Assembly: GCA_029215795.1 (NCBI GenBank)
Contig: JARDYH010000007.1
Location: 98,905,263 to 98,969,262, forward strand
Length of the DNA: 64,000 bases
Reading direction: 5' to 3'
From: Anniella stebbinsi
Taxonomy: Eukaryota; Chordata; Lepidosauria; Squamata; Anniellidae
Shown: piece by piece, positions 55,284-64,000 of the stretch
How the letters are laid out: each line of letters starts with the position of its first letter
Numbering within the stretch: the stretch's first letter is position 1
Made by a program: the position numbers and the translations under genes
Notes under the pieces: model-generated
What the model was told of the DNA's origin: nothing
What the model saw: the letters and a program-made list of their open reading frames with translations, nothing else
The model's database searches: none

Positions 55284-55309
55284 TGTTTGTTTGTTTGTTT
55301 GTTTGTTTT
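55284..55309. repeat. (GTTT)n simple repeat
   Basis: About six units of tttg/gttt. Confidence 0.9.
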
Positions 55310-55534
55310 CATGGAGCGGCTGATGGGGAATAAGTTTGGGGGTAGGTTTGCATAGGGTTTGTATCCATTCCTCCCCCCCCCCCCCCGGTTGGTGGAACTC
55401 GCTCCTCTTCACGTTTCTTGCAAGTTTTGATATTCTGTCTTCCCCCCTTTCTGGATCTGCCCTGGCTGTCACAGGGTAGGGCAGGAGTCTGATTTGGGGC
55501 CATTTGGTGCATTGCAAACTAGAAGCCAAGGGGA

Positions 55535-55725
55535 AGAAGGGAGCTCAGTGAGACGGAGTGCGTGTTTTGCATGCAGAAGGTTCTGGGTTTATTCTCCAGA
55601 TCCTCTGAGTGGGGGGGGGGGGGGGACCTGCCTGAAATCTTAGAGAGCCGCTGCCATCCAATGTTGACCATGATGGCTAGTGGACCAATGGTCTGACCCA
55701 GTACTAGGCAGCTTCCTAATAATGA
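55535..55725 (+). repeat. tRNA-Ala-like SINE
   Basis: agctcagtgagacggagtgc (A box region), tttgcatgcagaaggttctg and ggtttattctcc (B box region), then the body agagccgctgccatccaatg and ggaccaatggtctgacccag, ending aggcagcttccta. This is a familiar squamate SINE layout. A poly-G tract (about 55611-55624) expanded within it. Confidence 0.8.
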
Positions 55726-55729
55726 ATAA

Positions 55730-57650
55730 GCAAGATTGCCTGAGACCAGTCCTACTTCTGGACCCTAGGTAAACCCTCGAGTTCCACGATGGAAAAAAAG
55801 TGTGATATAAGCACACCGGTTCTATTCAACTGAACTGGACCTACCTCTTCATAATAACCTGGTATTTTAAAGAATAAGGTGTGAATGGAATGGTATGCAC
55901 ACACCACATGTTTTGGTTCTAGCCACTTTGCTAATCTGCCTCCCAAAAGGGTGGCAAGAAAGAGAGGGAAGGCTCCATGCCCTCCTACTAAGAGGCCCTT
56001 CAGGAAGCCTGTTTCTTCTTCACCTGACGAGGAAGGCCCAGAAGGATCAGTGGTTTTGGCTTGCCTACAGGCAGGTGAAAGGAGCAAGGGGATTCTTCCA
56101 ACCTCTTGGCCTCCCACACTAGTGGGGAGTGATGCGTGAATCAGGAGGCAGGCCCCGCGTAGTCTATGACGTTCAGTTTCAGCGCATGAGTACCACCAAC
56201 ATGGCTCAGAATCAGGTGGCTGCATTGGAGGCTGACACCTCCCTGCAAGGAACTGGCACTGGAGGATACTCAAGTCCAGGATCACCTTCTGCCATGACGG
56301 CAGGGCTCAGAGGGAATAGGCTGCGCCACACACAGCAGGTTGGCTGGTTCGACACCCAATGGGATCTTGGAGGCCGCCTGTTGGGAGATGGGGCTGGTTC
56401 GGCATTTCTTCTGGCCTGTTGGTTCTGAGGAGCCTAGTGAGGGTGCTGAAGGGTGCAGCAGGAATCCACTTTTGCAGTGCCCAATGGTATGTGGCTTGGC
56501 CAGTAGGCAGTTTCTTCTGCCTGCTTTGAGCAATTGGGGTGTTTGCACCAGGAATCAGTGCAAACTCCAGCTCGTGTGTTCCATATTCTGCAACCCCCTC
56601 CATCCTTAGGATGCCCCCAGGTTAAAGGGGGTATAGGACCCAGGGAGCCACATTCAGGGAATAGGCCTTTGTCAAGAGGGCCCCAGCCCAATTAAGTTAA
56701 TACTTGGCCCTTAGTGCTGCCAGATTACCCATATAGGGAGAACACATTCTTTGTTGAGTGGTTCCTCCACTGTTTAAAACCCTTCTCGAAGGCCCCAGTG
56801 CCCCCTGTTGGCCTGAAACCAGGCCTCTGGGACCAGGACTAAGTTCAAGATGTAAAGGTCAACCATGTTTTAGGTCCATGGGGGGCTACTGCACCATGGG
56901 GGGGCTATCCACATGAACCTTAGGAGGTAAGCTAGTCGGCCCATCCTTTGCTGCCATTCTTTGCTGCCATGGGGAAAGAGATCTGCAGGCAGCATGGCAT
57001 CTTCACATGTTGGAAGGATGTTGGAAGGGCAGGTAGGATTGCCTGAGGGTGCTGTTTGCTATCTAGAGGGAACATTATAGGGCAGGTAGGTTCACCTGTC
57101 TAATGCAGGTAATGATATTCTCCTGCAGGATTTGCATGTGGGCCTGCGGAATTTTCATCCTGGGCAGGTCAGGGGCACAGTGCCAAAGCTGAGGCTTGGC
57201 ACCCTCCAATGGTGGGTTGTGCGGGACATCAGAAGAAGTTTGGTGACCACTCGTTGGCATCTTATGGTGATTGGCAAGTCCGAGGCCTGATCCTCGAGGG
57301 CTGTGTGGCTCATGACTCAGGATACACGTCTTACCTTTCAGGACATCTCTGTCTCACCTACTTGGAGTTGTGTGGCACGAGTGAGGGTGACTTGGGGTGG
57401 TTCCCCCCCCCCCCCCCCCCCAAGCACACAAGTGTAGCTCAAGAAAGGAGCCGTGTTTTACCAGACTCCTGGCTTGGCCAAGTGGCTCACCCATAACGCA
57501 GACTAGTTGCCTGGAGAAAAGATTAATTAGATTCCTGTACTCTCACGTGCAGATCCAGGGAGGGGTGAATTATCCAATTAAATAAAGAGGCGCTAGTTAT
57601 CCCAAGCTCTGGTGTCTGTGTCATTATTTAAGCTGTCAATAGACCTAGGA
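55730..57650. other. POLQ intron, unclassified
   Basis: No gene or clear repeat apart from a poly-C tract at about 57403-57421. Frames on both strands are short and unconvincing. Confidence 0.4.
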
Positions 57651-57654
57651 AATA

Positions 57655-57900
57655 AATGTATTTATTTATTACACTTATATCCTACCTTTTTCCTCCAAGG
57701 AACCCAAGGTAGCATACTTAATCCTCCTCTCCATTTTTTATCCCCACAACAATAACCCTGTGAGGTAGGTTGGGCTGAGAATCTGCGACTGGCCCAAAGT
57801 CACCCAGTGAGCTTCCATGGCCAAGTGGGGGACTAGAACCCGGATCTCCCGACTCCCAGTCCGACACTCTCGCCACTACGCCACACTGGCTCTGAGACAC
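57655..57900 (-). repeat. MIR-like tRNA-derived SINE
   Basis: The sequence has a tRNA-like head in reverse orientation (ggggactagaacccggatct, cactctcgccactacgccac), a core (accctgtgaggtaggttggg, gcccaaagtcacccagtgag) and a ttatttattacacttatatc 3' end. Confidence 0.65.
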
Positions 57901-58121
57901 AGGCACCATGCTGAGACTAAGCAGGTTTGTGACTGATCACATCGGCTTGAGTTCCATGATAAGAAAATGGTAGGATATAAATGTACTAATCAATACAGAC
58001 CATCTTCCAAATGTCATATTCTAAATTTTATATCCTCTTGTCTTTTTAGGGATGTGCCTAGAAAATCTAAGAGCAGAACCACAATGAAGATGAGAAAATG
58101 GGGAGAGAGAGACATGTTTAC

Positions 58122-58251
58122 CTGCTTCCTCGACTATGGAACCCCTTCTGCTGTCTTTGGGAAGGTGGGCTTTCTTCAACCAAGATTGGCATTTCAATGT
58201 CAAAATCCTTCGGGACATTCTGGATATTTGGTTCTCTGAAGCTTACACGAC
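58122..58251 (-). CDS. POLQ: POLQ exon, PNIQN motif
   Basis: The exon encodes GRVSFREPNIQNVPKDFD and then the theta-specific ESPPSQRQQKGFHSRG segment. The GRxxxxxPNIQN block is conserved across family-A polymerases. The acceptor is gcttttag (complement of 58252 on) and the donor is agcag/gtaaac. It ends in phase 2, completed by the C that opens the 53578 exon. Confidence 0.95.
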
Positions 58252-60100
58252 CTAAAAGCAAGTATGGGACAAGGCTAAGCATGCAGTTCGTTGCAGCACA
58301 ACTTTGAATGAATGTGGAAGCTGAATTAAGGCACAACGTATTTAAACCCAAAAGCTGAAGACAAAGTAGAGTTAATCAACAAGCGTTCTACTTTGTGAAA
58401 TGTAGTCCTACTGCAAACAAAACAAAACAAAACCCACCAAGGAAGTCCTTTGTCAGTTTAAAATAATCAGCTTTCTCTAAATGGGAACACTCAATTTGTA
58501 CATGTTCCAAAGTCCCAATTTCTGTATGGAATATACACTGCCAGTGGTGACTCATTTAAAGCGGAGTAGGAATCAGGAAAATATTTCCTTCCCCACCCCC
58601 TCTTTTACCTTAGGCTCTCTACATTTTGCTATCAAAAAGTGTTTATATTTCTAATTGGCAGCTTTGGAAGATCTAAAATGTGGGCAAGTGGCAGAAAACA
58701 TGGGAGTTTCTGAGTCTAATGTCAGGTGAAGACCAGGAAACCTTCCTTCGGGAATGTGGCAGGTGAAAGGGAAAGTGGCCACTTCTTGCTTTGGCATGCA
58801 TGGCCTTTGCTGGCATACATTTTCCCTTACGTGATGCTACGTTTTCATCCACATACGTCATTTTCTTCCTCTTCTGATGACATGGCCCATCTCATGAACA
58901 GAACAGAATAGCTGCTTATTTAAAGTAGTGGCAGTAGAGTGATTAAGGACCGCCATGAGGTCCGAGGTGTTAATCACCCACATGCCAGGAACTGGAGAAG
59001 AGTGCGGAGGCTGAATCTGTCAGAGGTGTTCCTCCTCCTCCTCCTCCTCCTCCTCCTCCTCCTCCTCCATTTATGCATTTGCTTAGTGATTTTATCAAAG
59101 GAGGCACAGTGCTCTCCAACGGATGACGTCCAGGTAGAGCAAGTCCCTACTGGGCCTTAGGAAAGGGAAAGTGGGATCCCATTTACCCCTTCATTTAGAT
59201 CCAATCCCTCTCTGGGCTGGTTCATCCTGTCTGAGAGCAGACCCAATGCTCTTCTGCCAAAATTGCTGCAATGCTGGGGGACGAGGCCTGTTAAACTCTC
59301 CTTGTCCTGAGCTATCAGGCTCAGTGAACCACCTGGAGTGTCTTGCTGCCTCCTTTCCTGGGCTGGACTGATAGGTGGGGGAAGAAGTAGACTCAGTACT
59401 GTTGGTGAACGCTCCCCTTCCCACACATAGTAGATGGGGGAGAACGGGAGAAGACAAGAGACGGCACAGCTGGGAATGCACAGCTGACTGTGACAGTCCA
59501 TATGCCTGAATCCCTCACTCCCATCTTGATGGGAATGTTTGGTGGGGAGTTATGCTATGAGGTTTTGCAGGCCGGTATTTTAGCCCATATTCTGTTTAAT
59601 ATCTAGATGAAGCCACTGAGTGAGGCCATCTGAAGATTCAGACTCTGAGTTTTCATCAGTTTGCATAGCAAGCCAATTAGGGATCATGGGAGCTGTTAGC
59701 CAAAAAAACCTGGAAGGCCACAGTTCTGCTGTAACCGAACTGGGGCAGCATTTGGGATTTGGCTCAAAGCAAGCAAGACAAGCCTTAGTTCTTGCAATTA
59801 TATTTGAGTTTCCATAAAAAATCTTATTGCTCCTGCATCATGATAGATAGCAGGACCTTGGATAGGAAGGGAGAAGAAACTGGGGAACACCTTTCACTAC
59901 CCAAAAATATGCATTGTGTTAGTTTAAAAATAAAAATAACTATTTGGAAATTCAACAATGAGCTACTTTTCCTGCGATAGTCAAATGTCAAAGCCTCAGT
60001 TATTCATTATGGCTACATCCTACCTATTTAGTTCCTTTTCAGTCAAAAATTGATCAATCAGCAGAGATATCTTTTTACATAAACAAAAATCCCTTGCTAC
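58252..60100. other. POLQ intron between two coding exons
   Basis: Contains the (CCT)n run at 59031. No other recognisable feature. Confidence 0.4.
59031..59069. repeat. (CCT)n trinucleotide repeat
   Basis: About 13 perfect units. Confidence 0.97.
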
Positions 60101-60275
60101 CTGTAGCACTGTGACTCTGAGAAACAGGATAGATCCTTTCCATTCCTAGTACAGGGTTCAAAACCTTCTCCCTCTGCAGTGGAAATATCACTTTGGTTAT
60201 TGCATTGGTGATCTTCCTCCATTCTAAAATCAAGCCTGGTAATGGGTGCAATGTCTTCAATTTCTCTAAAACATC
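60101..60275 (-). CDS. POLQ: POLQ exon, start of polymerase core in this window
   Basis: The exon has 58 codons plus one base. It runs DVLEKLKTLHPLPGLILEW, then ITNAITKVIFPLQREK, then GMERIYPVSQSHSATG. This is the thumb-to-palm entry of the polymerase domain, closely matching human POLQ. The acceptor is tttccatag (complement of 60276 on) and the donor is ctacag/gtagca. The next exon upstream would encode the stretch ending just before DVLxKLK. I could not find it between 60276 and 64000, so it probably lies beyond the right edge. POLQ carries out microhomology-mediated end joining in the nucleus. Confidence 0.95.
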
Positions 60276-61195
60276 CTATGGAAATTAAGAATGGAACAAG
60301 CCAATTAATTATTTTTGTGTTCACACTGTGAAGTTTGCACAGCAATAACCCAGGGACAAGCCTTCAAAATGAAAACAACTTATGGGTTCAGTCAGGCTAG
60401 CATGGTGCCAGGAGTCCTTAGCATGACCACACTGCCATGCAGCTTTGCCAGACAGAGCAAGAGAAAAGGTAGTCCAACTGTTGTGACGCTTGGGGAATAC
60501 ACGCCTAGAGAGGGGGGAGGGGCGGTGCTGGGGAGAATGGACACTGGTCAAACTCTTACCATCCGTCTACCTTTTGAAAAGTGTTTTAGATCGCTGCTTT
60601 AGACTTGTAATCTTAATTCAGCTGATTTTAATAGTACGTTATATTTTAATTTTGTATGCCAGCTGCATGAAACACTGGTAATAAGATAAATTCTCTCTTC
60701 CTGGACTCTACCTTTTATTCTACGAGCTCATAAGGAACTCAAAGCATGCCTGCCTTCCAACTCAATGGTAGTAAGTCAACAGGGAAAGATGGGGGTGTCA
60801 TCCCCTCCCTCTACAGAAATCAAAGGAAGATCATTGATATTGAATCCTTCCTACTTAAAAAAGGGACATTAAAATTGTACAAAGTACTTCCTTCGTTCAA
60901 AGTATCATTAACTTATGGAACTCACTACCACAATGCAGAGTCATAACCACTAATTTAGAATGCTTTTTTAAAAAAAGGATTGGACAAATTTACAGAGGAT
61001 TATCTCTAACAGCCAAGATGATAGCTAAAATGAGCCTTAGTTAGATTATCCGATGCTGGGGACCGAAGGAATGTAACTGAGAAACCAATTCTCAGAGGTG
61101 CTAACAGTAAGCATTTACTGCAGCCCAACACATTTTGGTTCAGTGAGATTCTTCTTTAGGGACAATCAATCAAATTCTGAAAACAAGCTAAACAG
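60276..61195. other. POLQ intron, unclassified
   Basis: Searched on the - strand for the next POLQ exon (the segment before DVLxKLK) without success. Short frames only. Confidence 0.4.
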
Positions 61196-61199
61196 CTCC

Positions 61200-61259
61200 C
61201 AGAAATCATGACTTTTGTAAACCGCCCAGAGAGCTTCGGCTATGGGGCGGTATAAAAGT

Positions 61260-61311
<52 letters not shown>

Positions 61312-61316
61312 TAATA
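61200..61316 (+). repeat. L2-type 3' end with (AAT)n tail
   Basis: ttgtaaaccgcccagagagc and tcggctatggggcggtataa followed by about 18 aat units. Confidence 0.9.
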
Positions 61317-61342
61317 TGGCCCTGTTCAGAAGACACCTTAAA

Positions 61343-61411
61343 CCATGGCTTTAACCACAGTGAATAAGGTTTTTTGCCTCATTCACCATGGTTAAAGCCA
61401 TGGTTTAAGCT
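61343..61411. repeat. Hairpin in a small MITE-like repeat
   Basis: aaaccatggctttaaccaca pairs with tggttaaagccatggttt around a loop at about 61370-61388. Confidence 0.75.
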
Positions 61412-61769
61412 GTAAAACAGAATTCCTCCAGTGGATTTTGCATGTGTCTATCTGTCCAAACTTCTGGCAGATAAGAGAACATAGGCTAAAAGCTGTTCCT
61501 GATCAGAATATACAGTAGTACTTCTAAGGTTTCTTCTGAGGCAAAAGGTTATTTTCAGAAAGTTAACACCATACCTTGGTTGTACTGAACTGTTTGCCCA
61601 ATCTGATCCTGTTTCCATTGACTGCTGCCCTTCCAGTGTAACCTAATGTTTTCTTGCCCCTTTGCACTTTTGGTTCTCCACCTGATGGCAACTTCTGCTC
61701 TATAAACAATACCTGAAGGAAGTCATGTCAGTCAGTTGCATCTTACCTCACTGCACAAGGGGACCAATT

Positions 61770-62000
61770 CCATTTATTTATTTATTACATTTCTATACTG
61801 TCCATTAGCTGGAACTCTCTGGGCAGTTCACCACAATTAAAACTACAAGATACATAATAAAATACAATATAAAATGTAAACGTTTAAAACTACAGTATAA
61901 AAGTACAAACCAAAATAAGCTTAATAGGAATGCAAAAATTTAAAATACAGTTACAGATTGAAAACAATAGTGCTTTTACTGGGATTAGGCTCCTCTCCTC
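61770..62000 (-). repeat. L2-type 3' end
   Basis: ttatttatttattacatttc, then gctggaactctctgggcagt and an A-rich body, the reverse-orientation counterpart of 61200-61316. Confidence 0.75.
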
Positions 62001-62047
62001 CAACAGCTACTTCCTTCAAGGATGAAGTAGGGCCATGCCTTCTTACA

Positions 62048-62345
62048 TCACTGGCTGGTTTCACACAACACGACAACCCACACTCAAGGTTGAGTATGGG
62101 TTAAGTGTGAGTTGCCGGTGAACTATGGGTTATTGTTGTGTGAATCTAGCTATGCTAAGAAACCATGGTTCATTAAGCATGAACAACCCATAAAGAGAAC
62201 ACTTGGCTTGTTGTTGGGCTGTGAACTGTGGGTTGTTCATGGATAACAATCTATGGGATGTTAGTACAGCTGAGTTCATACAGCACATCTTCCTAAGATT
62301 CAACAACAGCCCACAGTTCAACGACAACCCAGTCACAGTAATTCA
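62048..62345. mobile_element. MITE of the 'gtgggttgt' family
   Basis: It opens ggtttcacacaacacgacaa and contains several direct and inverted copies of 'aacccaca/tgtgggtt' (62073, 62186, 62230, 62330 regions). The borders are imprecise. Confidence 0.5.
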
Positions 62346-62993
62346 GCAACCAACGCTTTAATAGGCTCTTCTCTCTGGGAAGTACAGGACTAGCTCTGCT
62401 ATGCCATAAACCTCCACTTTACTGATACTGGATCATTGTTTTTTACTAATTCTTTTTGGGACCAGATCATTAAAAAGCTAATTAACAAGAATACTAACAT
62501 TGAGTTAAATAAGAACCAACAGCTAAATAGAGTCTTAACTTGTAATCTATAGAAAACTCTTAAGATCCACTTTAGTTATGCAAATATCCCAGTTAAAGAG
62601 TTTTATAATGATAAGAAAGAGTAAACGGGTTTTTTGGAGTAATGTTATTTAGGGTAGCAAGAGCACTGCTGAACCCTCCCCAACCTTCTTCCCCACAAAA
62701 GAGGAAACACACAAGTGGAAACAACCAAGCATCATAACTATTGTTGAATCACTGATTCAAGGTATGGTTCAAACAAAGACTTTAAAAGCCATATACGTTA
62801 TCACAGTCCTAACTGGTGTTTCTGATCTAATTGCAGTGGTTCTTTACTTTAACGTTAACGTATATAGAGTTTTCATCACTGCGATGACAAAGGATAGGAC
62901 AACATCAAACTGCAGCTACAGAAAACAGTGGCAAATGGCTGCTTTGGGTTTTAGCAGAAGTTCAGACTGTGTGTCACTAGATCTTTTTCTATC

Positions 62994-63690
62994 TCTAGTC
63001 TCTGATAAACCAATTGGTTACCCACAAACACAGTTCACAGAGGAAAATCAAATCTAGTGAAAGGTTTAACTAGACTTTGACTGGCTTATTTTTAACAGTA
63101 GGTGTCTCTTCATGTTGAAGGTTTTACAGGTTAAGTAGACCTTTGGATTATATCTGGAAACTGACTGAAAATCAGTGTACTTAGCTCCACTTTGTAATCT
63201 AAGGACTGTATCTGAGGACTAAGTACAGTTTTGAACACTCACATACAGAACATTAGACTATTCCTGGCAAGAAGTCAACAGAACATGTATCAAAGTGACC
63301 AATCCCCTATTCCCCAAAAGGGTTCAATTAGAGAACCAAAGCTGATAAAGGGCATTAATCAAACAGGCCACCTGAACCCTAAACAGCAGAATGGGTGCAG
63401 AAGAACTCCAAAATTGCAAATGTGATCCTGCCTAAAACAGGGTATCCACCTACTGCAAGTTCACCTGGACCAACTACCAGCACCATTTCTATTTTATCTG
63501 GACCAGTTGATTCCCTGTGAATGCAGTTCGTGGAGAAAAACCAAATCTAACAAAACATTCAATTTAACTAAATGTGTTCTGAGATGTAATGTTATGTTGC
63601 TAAATTTAACAGCTGGAGACTTCCTTTCAGAGCACTAGCTAAACTTTCACTGGGTTACTTTTAACAGTAGGTGTCTCTTAATCCCTTGAT
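62994..63690 (+). repeat. Diverged direct repeat, about 570-bp period
   Basis: Text around 63034-63110 (cacagaggaaaatcaaatct, tttttaacagtaggtgtctc) recurs at 63530-63681 (cgtggagaaaaaccaaatct, acttttaacagtaggtgtct). Two copies, diverged. Confidence 0.6.
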
Positions 63691-63839
63691 GATTTGTTTA
63701 AGGGCTGGGTGTTACTGCATATCATTGTACTTTGGCCTGCATCTGTGTTCATAAAGGTGTACAGAGACTTTTTTGTGTTCATATTTCATTTTGCTCCATA
63801 AGTAATTACTTATGTTTAATTATACTTGACGTGTAGAGG

Positions 63840-64000
63840 GATGCTAAAAAGCAATAAAAAGGTTTTCTTCAGATACGTAAATCGTAAAAGACAGATCAAG
63901 TTTGAAGCCAACCTGGCTAGTATCACTGAGATCTGGTTGGATGAAGGGGATGAGGTCAATCTTGATGGGTGGGTCTACAAGGAATCCATCCCCCTCATCA
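63840..64000 (+). repeat. LINE-like fragment at the window edge
   Basis: One frame reads ITEIWLDEGDEVNLDGWVY, resembling the endonuclease region of CR1-type LINEs, preceded by FFRYVNRKRQIK-like text. It is cut off by the window end. Confidence 0.4.

Noticed and set aside
57800..57895. tRNA gene
   Set aside because: The tRNA-like boxes lie in a MIR-like SINE with diverged stems, not a foldable tRNA.

Overview
This is a vertebrate nuclear window, most likely from a squamate reptile. The evidence is split genes with GT-AG introns, two recognisable vertebrate genes, CR1, L2 and L1 LINEs, a DIRS tyrosine-recombinase retrotransposon, hAT-type and palindromic MITEs, and a tRNA-derived SINE of a type I associate with lizards and snakes. 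There are no bacterial features. Species cannot be named from the sequence alone.

Host genes. Two genes converge tail to tail. The last three coding exons of a tomosyn gene lie on the + strand (386-497, 2422-2642, 5792-5833) and end in the R-SNARE motif; the neighbouring gene points to STXBP5L. On the - strand lie the last nine coding exons of POLQ, DNA polymerase theta: 60101-60275, 58122-58251, 53463-53578, 47749-47933, 37709-37820, 35074-35198, 28658-28811, 24004-24119 and 10268-10381. Every junction has a GT donor and AG acceptor, the phases agree at every join, and the summed exon lengths are multiples of three (375 nt and 1227 nt including stops). The STXBP5L/POLQ convergent order is the one known in human 3q13.33. 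POLQ exons upstream of the finger/palm part shown here (helicase, central region, start of the polymerase domain) lie beyond the right edge; STXBP5L exons upstream lie beyond the left edge.

Mobile DNA. Nearly everything else is intronic or intergenic repeat. The highlight is a structurally complete DIRS retrotransposon (11676-17653, - strand) in the last POLQ intron. It has an open gag-like ORF, RT-RNase H-methyltransferase-like ORF and tyrosine recombinase ORF, 130-bp inverted terminal repeats that are identical base for base, and an internal complementary region joining the complements of both tips. Two decayed DIRS copies lie at about 540-2222 and 51600-53348. Other items are L2 fragments (24840-26282, 48154-49640 and others), CR1 fragments (18575-19115, 26285-28300, 43879-45328), L1 pieces (including an ORF1-only 'half L1' at 20710-22449 and an L1 split by CR1 at about 42980-45900), hAT-like MITEs with 8-bp target duplications (3311-4003, 6729-7749, 34363-35005), long-palindrome MITEs (35878-36197, 38853-39172), a TA-flanked mariner-like MITE nested in CR1 (27030-27728), and a degenerate tandem repeat of roughly 200-bp units (22450-23345) separated from related sequence by the half L1.

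Functional reading. The two host genes are unrelated in function (vesicle exocytosis control and double-strand break end joining) and share only a border. The intact DIRS is in the same transcriptional sense as POLQ. I found no tRNA, rRNA or CRISPR and no other convincing protein-coding host gene.
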